From the NCBI RefSeq assembly GCF_030409605.1, contig NZ_JAUFQG010000006.1:1116001-1180000 (forward strand): a DNA stretch of 64,000 nt. Direction: 5' to 3'. Below the pieces are notes generated by a model that was not told the DNA's origin, did no database searches, and worked only from the letters and a program-made list of their open reading frames with translations. Shown here piece after piece: positions 25,572-34,083 of this stretch (position 1 is the first letter of the stretch; each line of letters begins with the position of its first letter). A program made the position numbers and the translations under genes. The stretch is from Simiduia curdlanivorans. GTDB taxonomy: Bacteria > Pseudomonadota > Gammaproteobacteria > Pseudomonadales > Cellvibrionaceae.

Positions 25572-25668
25572 TTTGCTACTCTCTTCATGATCTCGTCATG
25601 TAGGCCTCCACTTATTGCTTTAACAACGCAGAGTTTCTAGCATTTTTATGCTCAGAGTAAAAGCCTAA

Positions 25669-26043
25669 TCAGTGAAAGTATCCTACAAAATTGAGTAGCG
25701 CCAACAGGGCCGATGATAGACCGGTAATAATCAGCAGCCAATAGAATGCTGAACCAAGTAATCGATCAAACTTCGTTGTATTTTCAGCTAATACTTTTTC
25801 ATTCGCGTAGATGAAAGACAGTGAACTCTTACCAAGTTTTTCGCTCCACTTACTGGGAAATGCAAGCGCTTGGGCGACATTGATAATGTCCCAACCACTT
25901 ACATACTCTAAACCCAGTAGATCCTTTGTTTTGGGATTCTTTCGAAGTTTTTTCACCGTCAACTGACCAAACGCCAAGTACAGAATACCAACAATGAGTG
26001 CAGCGGCTATTAGCAGGCCAACGTATAGAGCTCTATCTGTCAT
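25669..26043 (-). CDS. Two-TM putative immunity protein, paralogue 1 (toxin-coupled)
   Basis: 124 aa. Its ATG overlaps the TGA of the upstream toxin-like gene (ATGA at 26040-26043), so the two are translationally coupled. This is the strongest evidence that it is the cognate partner. Sequence: TM helix near residues 6-26, LAFGQLTVKKLRKNPKTKD, LGLEYVSGWDIINVAQALAF, SSLSFIYANEK, FDRLLGSAFYWLLIITGLS. Closest to paralogue 3. Confidence 0.75.
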   Translation of the reverse strand: MTDRALYVGLLIAAALIVGILYLAFGQLTVKKLRKNPKTKDLLGLEYVSGWDIINVAQALAFPSKWSEKLGKSSLSFIYANEKVLAENTTKFDRLLGSAFYWLLIITGLSSALLALLNFVGYFH

Positions 26044-27017
26044 TTGGAGCCAACTTTTTTCATTATCACGTCATATACCTCACCGGCGTCTTCTTTAACC
26101 ACCTGATTTACACCCATTGAAGTGGCCGCTGCAACACCTGCTACTGCTATGCCACCAACAATTAAACCAACCCAACCTATAGGCGTCGCAAGTACAAGAA
26201 ACCCAAGAGCCGCACTTCCGATATTGACGGCAGCTACACCAGCCACGGCACTTAGCGCAAAACTGCTCGATTCAATAAACATTTCCCGCTCCCAGTCGCC
26301 GCCGGCTTGATAACTGTTATGGATATTACCCACACGACTGCCAAAGTCTATCACTGCAAGGCCGTTGCCCAAAAATTTGGCTTGTTTACTGAGTTTAACC
26401 AAGTTGTTTGCCTGAATTTGACTGGTTACATTGAGCTTAACCACGTTGCGGCTGCTATTGGCGATGTTTGTCGCCCTATCGGCGTTGGTCAGCGGGGTGC
26501 CACGGCTAGTTTTTACCTGGCTAGAAACAACTTTTAGCTCGTGACGGAATTGGCTTTGCATTTTTTGAAATGCTGCATGTGCTTGCTGCTTTAAGGTGGC
26601 TTTCATAGCAGAATTAGAAACCACGGCTTGTCGGTATGCCATTAACGCGGCTTGATAGTCCTTAACTGCACCCGCAAAACCACCCACACGGCTGGCATAC
26701 ACACTTGTTGATGCCCCCATCAAACCGATATTGTAATCCTTGAGCTTTGCTGTCATTTCGGCCAATGCCAGCAAATTATCCTCACCGTAGGATAGCGAGA
26801 GCTTGGTCAGCTCTTCCGCAACCGGCGTAGGTGAGAGTTGGCTTAAAATACTTCGATCTGCAGGAGATTGCCCAGCGCTCATAAAGTATGGCGTATTAGC
26901 AGCCAGCATTGTGGGTTTTGCACAACTAAAGGAGGCTAGCTGGTCAATATCAATGCCGCATTGTGTTCGCAGATCTTGCGGGCTTAAAGCTCGATTGCAC
27001 AGTAGAATTTCAGCCAT
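26040..27017 (-). CDS. Putative membrane-inserting (pore-forming) toxin/effector
   Basis: 325 aa. AAGGGA precedes the ATG at good spacing. Residues 1 to about 230 are soluble and helical, with no signal peptide. A GGDWEREMFIESSSFALSAV segment leads into a Gly/Ala-rich hydrophobic hairpin (about 245-305: AAVNIGSAALGFLVLATPIG, WVGLIVGGIAVAGVAAATSM). This layout resembles ionophoric interbacterial effectors, often type VI secreted, and colicin-like channel domains. The overlap with a two-TM gene fits a toxin/immunity pair. No PAAR, VgrG or Hcp lies nearby. Toxicity is inferred, not shown. Confidence 0.6.
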   Translation of the reverse strand: MAEILLCNRALSPQDLRTQCGIDIDQLASFSCAKPTMLAANTPYFMSAGQSPADRSILSQLSPTPVAEELTKLSLSYGEDNLLALAEMTAKLKDYNIGLMGASTSVYASRVGGFAGAVKDYQAALMAYRQAVVSNSAMKATLKQQAHAAFQKMQSQFRHELKVVSSQVKTSRGTPLTNADRATNIANSSRNVVKLNVTSQIQANNLVKLSKQAKFLGNGLAVIDFGSRVGNIHNSYQAGGDWEREMFIESSSFALSAVAGVAAVNIGSAALGFLVLATPIGWVGLIVGGIAVAGVAAATSMGVNQVVKEDAGEVYDVIMKKVGSK

Positions 27018-27307
27018 TTTAAAGTCCCTTTTAATTGTCGTGACATGCTGTCATTAGCTGGCCGGATTTTAATGGCGAAGTTTGTACCTTACAAGAAGCC
27101 TTTAGGTAAATATGGTGTACGCTAGTTCAGGTGTTGTTAAAAGCAAGCGATAAAGAAGTCGAAGAACATTAGCTTTTTGTGAAGATCTAACATATCTTGG
27201 CTTTTCCAATACGCTCGCCGCTATCACTGTAGTTGTAGGATTGGCCTTTAATGGCTTTACACCAGCCACACAGATGCTTGTTTGGACACAACAGGAATAT
27301 TTTAGCA

Positions 27308-27928
27308 ATGATAGACTCTAAGAAATTTTGGGATAAATCGGCGGAAAAATATATTAAAAGCCCCGTTAAAGATGAAGCTACCTATCAAAAGAAACTGGCG
27401 ATCACCCGGGAGTACTTGAGGGCAGATTCAACGGTGCTAGAGTTTGGCTGCGGCAGTGGTGCCACCGCCATTTTCCACGCGCCCTTTGTGGAACATGTGG
27501 TTGCTACCGACATATCTGGCAAGATGATAGAGGCGACTGAGCAAAAGGCGAAAGAAGCCGGGGTAAAAAATATTTCTTTCCGACAGGGTACGCTAAGCAA
27601 CCTAAAGCTCCAGCATGAAAGTTTCGACGTGGTTCTGGGTCTAAACGTACTGCACCTTTTGGAGGATGTAGATGGTGCGATTGCTAAGGTTCATCAACTG
27701 TTAAAAAACGGCGGCGTATTTGTTTCAAGTACATCGCTAATGGGGGAAATCCATTTTGCCTTTCGGTGGTTGATCTCTGGCATGCAGTTCTTTGGTTTAG
27801 CGCCTTACGTCAGTAGCTTTACAAAGGAGCAACTTATCGCCAAATTATTGAAATTAGGCTTTACCATTGAACGAGAATGGCAGACCAGTCATGAATCGGT
27901 ATTCATAGTCGCCAGAAAGGCTGGTTAG
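27308..27928 (+). CDS. Class I SAM-dependent methyltransferase
   Basis: 206 aa from ATG at 27308; the frame is open 19 codons further upstream without a ribosome-binding site. SAM-binding motif I VLEFGCGSGATAIF, motif II VVATDISGKMIEAT and motif IV FDVVLGLNVLHLLED are clear, of UbiE/Methyltransf_11 type. The substrate is unknown. It is GC-richer than its neighbours and divergent from the toxin-like gene; it looks like an independent acquisition within the island. Confidence 0.85.
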   Translation: MIDSKKFWDKSAEKYIKSPVKDEATYQKKLAITREYLRADSTVLEFGCGSGATAIFHAPFVEHVVATDISGKMIEATEQKAKEAGVKNISFRQGTLSNLKLQHESFDVVLGLNVLHLLEDVDGAIAKVHQLLKNGGVFVSSTSLMGEIHFAFRWLISGMQFFGLAPYVSSFTKEQLIAKLLKLGFTIEREWQTSHESVFIVARKAG

Positions 27929-27931
27929 CCT

Positions 27932-27966
27932 AACAATGGGGTCAAGGTGATTCCGTCGCCCATTGT
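27932..27966. repeat. Inverted repeat after the methyltransferase gene
   Basis: ACAATGGG and CCCATTGT form an 8-bp stem around an 18-base loop, starting 4 bp after the methyltransferase stop. It contains a GGGGTCAAGG string related to those at 24382 and 24728. No T-run follows, so it is more likely an element remnant than a terminator. Confidence 0.4.
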
Positions 27967-28050
27967 CTGTTTGCGCCAAAAATAGAAAAGACTTCAAGCC
28001 AACTATAAAGATATTCACCAACCAAACGTCAGTTAAAACAAGGAAGCAAC

Positions 28051-28629
28051 GTGGCACATTTAGTTGAATTAAAATGCTTATGCGGTGGAGTGAGAGGAAA
28101 GGTTGAAGTCATCTCCGGATCATTCTTTCACGTGCACTGCCTATGTATAGATTGCCAACATTTCGCTGTGTATTTAAATAACGAAGCAAACATTTTGGAT
28201 GTGCATGGCGGCACTGAGCTTTTTCAAACCTACCCGGCGCACCTGAAAATCACGGAAGGTAAAGATAAGATTGGCTGCGTACAACTAAGCCCGAAAGGCC
28301 TGTACCGGTGGCACACCAAGTGCTGCAACATGCCGATAGCCAACACAATGCGCTCACCCAATGTCCCCTTTGTTGGCCTATCCGTAAAGCTAATGAGCTT
28401 CTCCAGCAACCAAGAAAAGCTGAATACACTAGGCCCTGTAACCGTAAAGGCTTTCGGGAAATATGCAAAGGGCGACAAGCCAGCAGATACTCATGCTAAA
28501 TTCCCAATATCAGGACTACCTAAAATATTGGCCTTTATGCTTAGGGGAATGCTTAGAAAAATGAACAGACCACACCCTTTCTTCAATGACAAAATTCCAA
28601 TAGCCGAGATTGATTTAATTTCGTTGTGA
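28051..28629 (+). CDS. GFA-like (DUF6151 family) zinc protein
   Basis: 192 aa from GTG at 28051, with AAGGA 8 bases upstream. Cys-rich motifs LKCLCGGVRGKVE and HCLCIDCQHFAVYL, plus WHTKCCNMPIANT, resemble the zinc sites of the glutathione-dependent formaldehyde-activating (GFA/CENP-V) fold. It belongs to the branch annotated DUF6151. No activity is established; proteins of this fold often have no known substrate. Confidence 0.75.
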   Translation: MAHLVELKCLCGGVRGKVEVISGSFFHVHCLCIDCQHFAVYLNNEANILDVHGGTELFQTYPAHLKITEGKDKIGCVQLSPKGLYRWHTKCCNMPIANTMRSPNVPFVGLSVKLMSFSSNQEKLNTLGPVTVKAFGKYAKGDKPADTHAKFPISGLPKILAFMLRGMLRKMNRPHPFFNDKIPIAEIDLISL

Positions 28630-28680
28630 GCTAGCTTCTGGAAAGACTCTAGAAAACACAGAATTCGTTAGGTTTTAGCT

Positions 28681-29067
28681 ATGATAAAACATGAACTAGG
28701 TTCAATGAATGAGCTTGAAGCCCTGCTTTCAGGTGCCAACGATAGAGTATTACCAGACGAAAAATTTTACAAAAGGACATATTACATATCCGCCGATAAG
28801 TTTAATCAACTTCAATACTATAGGCTAAATTTTAACCCATACAATGAAATAGCTAAAGGTGCGGGCGCCGACCAATTCGGCATTTGGCGGAGCCAGATTA
28901 GAACCTACCTCGGTCACATTAACAATGCCGGCCACGCAGCTAGGTTTATGATAAGACCATTAACGATTGAAACTCTGAAAAATGCCGACTTAATAAGAAA
29001 TCTTGAAAATAATTTCTGTTATGAACTTGAACAAGGTGCAGAGTACGGAATCCCCTATGACATTTAA
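28681..29067 (+). CDS. Hypothetical protein
   Basis: 128 aa, soluble, no recognised motif. The middle reads YYISADKFNQLQYYRLNFNP, then GAGADQFGIWRSQIRTYLGH. The start used is ATG at 28681; another in-frame Met lies at residue 9. It is preceded by CGTTAGGTTTTAGCT with no clear ribosome-binding site. It may be an orphan immunity or toxin-fold fragment, but nothing in the sequence proves it. Confidence 0.5.
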   Translation: MIKHELGSMNELEALLSGANDRVLPDEKFYKRTYYISADKFNQLQYYRLNFNPYNEIAKGAGADQFGIWRSQIRTYLGHINNAGHAARFMIRPLTIETLKNADLIRNLENNFCYELEQGAEYGIPYDI

Positions 29068-29251
29068 CAGTAACACCGCCGAGGCAACATTCGGTACACC
29101 TGAATCAAAAATTGGATGCAGAAAGTAAAAGCACTAGGATTATTGAAACCGCTCATTACGAACGTATTTTTTATTCAATCGGCTACAGTTGAGATAACAA
29201 ATGCGCCACAGGCCTAATACAGCCAAATAATTTTCGTCAAAGGATAACCAC

Positions 29252-29617
29252 TTGCTCTATCTAGCCGCACTATTATTGATCGCCGTTGGCATTGCTCACT
29301 CCTACCTTGGCGAGCGCTATATTCTTATTCGGCTGTTTCGCAGAGACAACTTGCCGAAGATTTTAGGTGGTACTGAATTCACCAAAAATACCCTGCGCTT
29401 TGCCTGGCACATCACCACTTTGGCATGGTTTGGCATTGCAGCCATCTTATTGTATTTTGCAAAAGTACAACCCATGCCACAGGCCATAGGGCTGATTATT
29501 GGCACTACCTTCATTATCCATGGGGTAATCGCGCTAGTGGGATCTAGAGGCCGCCATCTATCCTGGCCGGTGTTTTTCATCATCGGTTTGGCAAGCTTGT
29601 ATGGCGCCGGCGCATAA
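29252..29617 (+). CDS. Small four-helix membrane protein
   Basis: 121 aa from TTG at 29252, with AAAGGATAACCAC in front. Four hydrophobic stretches are visible: LYLAALLLIAVGIAHSYL, then FAWHITTLAWFGIAAILLYF, AIGLIIGTTFIIHGVIALVG and WPVFFIIGLASLYGAGA. No catalytic motif. Function unknown. Confidence 0.6.
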   Translation: MLYLAALLLIAVGIAHSYLGERYILIRLFRRDNLPKILGGTEFTKNTLRFAWHITTLAWFGIAAILLYFAKVQPMPQAIGLIIGTTFIIHGVIALVGSRGRHLSWPVFFIIGLASLYGAGA

Positions 29618-29701
29618 CGCATCTATACAAGCGCCACTCACATTAGGCGCCCTTCGCAAGAAAGGTAAAGGCACCAGATCTAGAACGACTCGCTGCTAAG
29701 G

Positions 29702-29745
29702 CCGAGCCAGAGCCAGTGCCAGTGCCAGTGCCAGTGCCAGAGTCA
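29702..29745 (+). repeat. Hexanucleotide repeat (GCCAGT/GCCAGA)n
   Basis: About seven tandem six-base units, GCCAGA/GCCAGT, just upstream of the YdeI-like gene. It would encode a Pro-Val run if translated, but translation is expected to start 40 bp further on. Confidence 0.7.
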
Positions 29746-29784
29746 CTAATGCTGTGTCAAAAAAGGAACAGGGAACAAAAAGCA

Positions 29785-30324
29785 ATGGGAACCCAATTCA
29801 CCGCTCGACTACTTAAGCCTCTAGACCTGAGTAAAAATGAACATTGGGCATTCGTGATTTTGCCGAAAGAGATCAGCGCCCTGCTACCTAGGCGCGGCCG
29901 CACCACAGTGCAGGCCAGTATTAACGGCTGCGCTTTTACCGTTCTACTCGAACCCGACGGCCAAAAAAGCCACTGGTTGCCTATTGATGCCAAGCTACTG
30001 AAAGCCGCGCAAGTAAGCTACGGTGACGACGCGCAGTTTGAGATTACGCCTGTTGAGGCGGAACCAGAACCAGATGTGCCCGATGATTTAAACAAGGCAC
30101 TAAAAGCCCAGCCAGAGGCATTGGCCGTCTGGCAGGCTACAACAACGATTGCACGGCTCGATTGGATTCATTGGGTAACCACTGCCAAGCAAGCCAAAAC
30201 TCGCGCCAAGCGCATTAACGACGCCTGCGACCTGCTCGCCTCGGGCAAGAAGCGGGTCTGTTGTTTTGATACCTCGGGTTTCTACAGCAAAGCCTTCAGC
30301 GCGCCGAAAGTGGCGGATCAATGA
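29785..30324 (+). CDS. YdeI/DUF1905-type protein
   Basis: 179 aa from ATG at 29785 with AGGAACAGGGA upstream; a longer frame crosses the hexamer repeat. The N-terminal half is a DUF1905 beta-barrel (FTARLLKPLDLSKNEHWAFV, GRTTVQASINGCAFTVLLE). The C-terminal half is the YdeI-type helical motif (ARLDWIHWVTTAKQAKTRAK, INDACDLLASGKKR). Members have been annotated as 'bacteriocin-protection' proteins, which is not proof of function. It immediately precedes a toxin locus. Confidence 0.75.
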   Translation: MGTQFTARLLKPLDLSKNEHWAFVILPKEISALLPRRGRTTVQASINGCAFTVLLEPDGQKSHWLPIDAKLLKAAQVSYGDDAQFEITPVEAEPEPDVPDDLNKALKAQPEALAVWQATTTIARLDWIHWVTTAKQAKTRAKRINDACDLLASGKKRVCCFDTSGFYSKAFSAPKVADQ

Positions 30325-30650
30325 CCATCGAGCTCAACCCCACCCGTTAGGATATGGCGGTTGATTGAAGCGTTCAGGCCAGCCACTAGGTAGAACACTC
30401 GCGGCCAATGCCAGTCATAATCGCAAGGTGCAAACAGCGGCACACCAGTATCCTCGCCCTAGCTACCCATGCACTGCCCTAGCCCCTACACAACTTAGCC
30501 CCTATACAACTTAGCCCCAACACAACTTAGTGCCATCGCACCAATTAGTGTCTAACAATCGACAAAAACTGACGAATAATTCACCAAGGTGTGTACTTTC
30601 AGCCAAACCGAAAGATAATACCGGCTCTTCATTTGGGACGAGACAAGGAC
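30325..30650. repeat. Gene-free gap with a 16-bp tandem repeat
   Basis: Bases 30481-30528 are three tandem copies of a 16-bp unit, AGCCCCTACACAACTT, with one or two differences between copies. The remainder presumably holds the promoter and leader of the toxin gene at 30651; no further structure is seen. Confidence 0.7.
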
Positions 30651-32381
30651 ATGTCAATCATCCTCACGGATTCACAAGGTCAGCGCTATCGACTTACCCA
30701 CGGCTGGGGCAGCGACATCTGCTCAAACAAAAATCTGTTCCGCGGCCCAGGCCAGGCCCAGGCCTTTATTGGCGAGCTAGCACGCGAGCAAACCACAGAA
30801 ATCTACCAGACCTTCTTTGGCGGCACAGACCACCTGCCAAGGCACCTGTGCACCCCGCAAGTCAACGTCGGTGTCATTAACGGGCCCAGCATTTTCACCC
30901 AGGTGCGCAGCAACAACGACCGCATAGCCGACGCCATCGAGCGCTCGCAGCTGATTATCGAGAAAGACAACAGCCTACAACCCGTCGCCGACGATCGCGC
31001 CATACTGCGGGTGAAGATTAAGCAGGCGCTGAATGAAATCTTAATCGCCGAGCGCGCCGAAACGGCGAAGATTGATGAAGAGTTCCAAAAGCTAAGCTAT
31101 TTCCGCAAAGACCTAGCGCTGCGCTGGGCCAGCCTTAAAGGCTTGGGTGGCGCTGCCTGGGACCTCGCTAAGTGGATCAAGGAAGTAAACGACCTCACTT
31201 CCATGCAGCTAAGGCTGTATCGGTACGCCAAAAATGCGGCCACCGCCTCTGGCACAGAAAATTTCTACGACACCTTCACCAGCCTGAATTTAGACGCCGA
31301 GCTGCGCGAACTGATAGACGTACTGGGTTTCGACCCAACCAAAGTCAGCCTAGACGACATTAAAAAGGCGCTAGATCTCGCCGATCAAGTCACATCCGAC
31401 GGCCCGCTAATGCGCGACATAGGGATGTTTATTAAAGATTTTGCACTGAGCCAGCACCGGCTAGAAGTCGCTGAATTCGGCGGTGCGGCAGCGTTCGAAA
31501 TCATACTCACCGCCATACTCACCGCACTCACCGGCGGGGTTGGCCTAGGCGTCGCCATTGCCAGCAAAGCCAGATTGATCAGACAATTCGAAAAACTCGG
31601 CAAACTACTGTCAGAATTCGCCATCGCCAACAAAAAAGTCGGCAAATATCTAGCCGACAAAGCCAAACGCGGCGCGAAGAGCGTTAAGCGTAGTTTTGAT
31701 GATGTTAAGACGGATGCTAAAGCAACTGAAACGAAAGCAAGACCAAGCAAACAAAATAATAAGCCCCCTGAAAAGAATAACCCTAAGTTAAGTGCTGCAA
31801 ATAGAGACAGACAAAAAATTAATGAACTTTCTGATGACGCGCACTTAGCTGAGCTTTCCAATAACCTAAAACTCAGAGATGAAAAAATAGCGGCAGCACG
31901 CGACATTCTAAGCCCTTATCTTGACGCCGATAACCCAAAGGAGTTACTAGATCGCTTGGATGTCACCTCTCCAAAGGACGGTGCTTTCTTTTGGTCAGGT
32001 TACAAAGAGGGAGCTTTGGATGCTGCGGCAAGTTTAGCCCAAAAACAGGGCGGAATATCGCTAGAGACCACAAAAGGCGGTAGAATTGTCAACAACTGGC
32101 CTGAGCTAAATAAAAGCCCAATTAGCGGTGACTTTTGGAGTGATTTTTCCGAAAAATATGCTTCTTCGGTAAGTGGCAAAGTGAAGGCTGTACAAAGTGA
32201 CGTAGCATTTAGTGAAAATGGCGGAAAAGTCTGGAAAACCACAGAGCTACCAACAATGGTTAAGAAAGGGAATGTCTCAGAAGTTGAAATATTGGACTTG
32301 AGTGGAAATGTGCGACAGGTCTTAAATAAAAAGGAAATGAAAGCTCTAGCGGAAAGTTTAAACATTGGCGGAGGCTCATAA
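30651..32381 (+). CDS. Modular polymorphic-type toxin with ADP-ribosyl-cyclase/NADase-like C-terminal domain
   Basis: 576 aa from ATG at 30651 with AAGGA just upstream. The N-terminal region (1 to about 340) is GC-rich, mostly helical, and includes a hydrophobic stretch near 295-315 (TAILTALTGGVGLGVAIAS). A Lys/Asn-rich linker (about 345-400) follows, where composition drops sharply. The C-terminal domain (about 440-570) shows AFFWSGYKEGALDAA, GGISLETTKGG, FWSDFSEKYASSVSG and VWKTTELPTM. This order recalls CD38/ADP-ribosyl-cyclase folds and related NAD-degrading toxin domains. The catalytic Glu expected in the YAE segment is Ser here. The stop overlaps the next gene. Activity and secretion route are inferred. 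Confidence 0.55.
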   Translation: MSIILTDSQGQRYRLTHGWGSDICSNKNLFRGPGQAQAFIGELAREQTTEIYQTFFGGTDHLPRHLCTPQVNVGVINGPSIFTQVRSNNDRIADAIERSQLIIEKDNSLQPVADDRAILRVKIKQALNEILIAERAETAKIDEEFQKLSYFRKDLALRWASLKGLGGAAWDLAKWIKEVNDLTSMQLRLYRYAKNAATASGTENFYDTFTSLNLDAELRELIDVLGFDPTKVSLDDIKKALDLADQVTSDGPLMRDIGMFIKDFALSQHRLEVAEFGGAAAFEIILTAILTALTGGVGLGVAIASKARLIRQFEKLGKLLSEFAIANKKVGKYLADKAKRGAKSVKRSFDDVKTDAKATETKARPSKQNNKPPEKNNPKLSAANRDRQKINELSDDAHLAELSNNLKLRDEKIAAARDILSPYLDADNPKELLDRLDVTSPKDGAFFWSGYKEGALDAAASLAQKQGGISLETTKGGRIVNNWPELNKSPISGDFWSDFSEKYASSVSGKVKAVQSDVAFSENGGKVWKTTELPTMVKKGNVSEVEILDLSGNVRQVLNKKEMKALAESLNIGGGS

Positions 32382-32983
32382 TGTCAATTTTAGAAGAACT
32401 TAGAAATGAAATAACATCGCACCCAAGAGAGCGTGAAGGGTTCAATAATATCGAGCTAAATTCACTAAAATCGCCAGAAAGAGAAGACGCTCTAGATCTA
32501 CTTATCACACATCTTGAAGAAGGCGATGAGAGACTCACTGAGCCAACCAAGAAAATATTGGGTCACGACTACGTGAAGCACCTTCAATCCAGACTGACAG
32601 AACTTTCAACGCTCGATCACGGCAGCATTTACATCCCCTATTTTCTATTTAAAGAAACCGGCGAGCAAAAATACATCCAGCTGATGAAATCAGCCATTTT
32701 AAAGGGTGATAAAGACTGGGATATGCGCAGAAGCGCACTTGGTCGAAACCTAAGGAATGAACTGTCACCAAAGATGTATGCAGAATTTTGCATAGAAATT
32801 GCGAAAAATGATTCAAACAAGTCAGTACTAAAAACAGCTTTACTTGGCATCCAATGCTACACAAGTGGTAGAAATGAATTTGCGCTTAATGATGATTCAG
32901 AGGAAGTTCTAAAACTACTAACAAGCGTCGATAAACATGATCGAGACTCAGGCCTAAAAAAGCTGGAATCTATGCATATTTAG
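32381..32983 (+). CDS. Candidate immunity protein of the modular toxin
   Basis: 200 aa, entirely soluble and rich in helices (LDLLITHLEEGDERLTEPTK, QKYIQLMKSAILKG, RRSALGRNLRNELSPKMYAE), like HEAT-type immunity proteins. Its ATG overlaps the toxin TAA (TAATG), so the two are translationally coupled. It is AT-rich like the toxin's C-terminal domain, which fits joint transfer. No named family recognised. Confidence 0.65.
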   Translation: MSILEELRNEITSHPREREGFNNIELNSLKSPEREDALDLLITHLEEGDERLTEPTKKILGHDYVKHLQSRLTELSTLDHGSIYIPYFLFKETGEQKYIQLMKSAILKGDKDWDMRRSALGRNLRNELSPKMYAEFCIEIAKNDSNKSVLKTALLGIQCYTSGRNEFALNDDSEEVLKLLTSVDKHDRDSGLKKLESMHI

Positions 32984-33383
32984 TGTTCGACACCTGATAT
33001 ATTACAATCACAGAAATCATTACATCTGTGATCATTATTATAAATCATGATGTCACTCCGTGAGTTTCAACAAAGAAACATGCGTATTACTAGCACACCG
33101 CTAAACCTTCTCCGAGGAAATATGAAAAAGCTAAAAATAGGGAAAAACAAAAAACTAGCAAAAAAATTGAAAATCAATTTACGATTACCATCCATTTTCA
33201 AAATAAATTGAACTTGTAAAAACAACAGAACTTTGGTTATAAAACAACGAAACGAAAGAGACAGAAAACCTAAAGCTATAAATATAACCAATCAGGACAT
33301 TGATGTACCAGGTAATTTACTGAAGAAATCATTGACAGTTAAAATAATAGAACCGCAATTAATCTGTCTTATAGCCCATTTTA
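32984..33383. other. AT-rich gap with an inverted repeat and a possible micro-ORF
   Basis: Bases 33007-33032 form an 8-bp inverted repeat (ATCACAGA / TCTGTGAT) with a 10-base loop. A 29-codon frame with a good ribosome-binding site lies at 33122-33211. Otherwise nothing is recognised. Confidence 0.5.
33122..33211 (+). CDS. Possible 29-aa Lys-rich peptide
   Basis: ATG at 33122, preceded by GAGGAAAT at good spacing, TGA at 33209-33211. The product begins MKKLKIGKNKKLAKKLKIN and is very basic with alternating Leu/Ile, so amphipathic. It could be a real cationic peptide, but Lys codons are frequent by chance in A-rich DNA. Confidence 0.25.
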   Translation: MKKLKIGKNKKLAKKLKINLRLPSIFKIN

Positions 33384-33977
33384 ATGACTACAACATACGA
33401 CAAATTTCTCGAACAATTTCATGCCCAAGGTCGCCAAAAGGCAGATGGATACGATAAATCGCATTTCGATGGACTCACAACGGACGAAATGGAAAAAGCG
33501 TTCGAACTATTAACTGGTGAATGCCTAGCCCCTGGCGTATTTGAATGGTTGAATCTATTAGATAGAGAGCGCGCGATTGCACTAGCAAAACAACAGATTC
33601 AGCTACACCCAGCGGGAAAATCCGGTATTCAACGAGCATATAGCTACCTGCATTTTATTGAAAAAGGCAATTCAGATATATTTAATCTAATGCACATTTA
33701 TCCGAATCTCCCCAACAGAGATAGAGACGAGACTCTCTGGATAATAAAAAAATCAAATATACCACAAACCAAAAAGTCAGATTTTTTTGAGCAGACTTTG
33801 GAAACAGAGACCGATATAGATGTAGCCACAACAGCTGCAGATTTTTTCCTAGTTGAAAACGCCGTACCCAGATCAATTCCGGCCGAGCGAAAGGAATTCT
33901 ACGAATTTAGATCAAAATTGGTTAACGCGAACGCATGCGATAAAAAGATCATTATTAATGCCATAAAAACCCAATAG
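33384..33977 (+). CDS. Orphan immunity-like helical protein
   Basis: 197 aa, no signal or TM segment. Size and pattern resemble the candidate immunity protein at 32381: an N-terminal amphipathic helix, then EMEKAFELLTGECLAPGVFE, LLDRERAIALAKQQIQ, YSYLHFIEKG, and DVATTAADFFLVENAVP. Identity is low, so homology is only suggested. Tandem orphan immunity genes behind a toxin are usual in polymorphic toxin loci. Confidence 0.55.
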   Translation: MTTTYDKFLEQFHAQGRQKADGYDKSHFDGLTTDEMEKAFELLTGECLAPGVFEWLNLLDRERAIALAKQQIQLHPAGKSGIQRAYSYLHFIEKGNSDIFNLMHIYPNLPNRDRDETLWIIKKSNIPQTKKSDFFEQTLETETDIDVATTAADFFLVENAVPRSIPAERKEFYEFRSKLVNANACDKKIIINAIKTQ

Positions 33978-34083
33978 AATCATTTAAAAGCACAGACACG
34001 AATTCGTCACAAATGAACAAGCTCCATGCCAACATCGAGAAAGTGATCACTCTGACACTGCAACACACTTATTCGATACAGCA

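Noticed and set aside
28669..28675. GTTAGGT core site before the gene at 28681
   Set aside because: No matching RYYYAAC partner within a normal attC length.
33233..33457. 74-codon plus-strand frame overlapping the start of the gene at 33384
   Set aside because: Its second half is a shifted reading of the immunity-like gene; no start signal.
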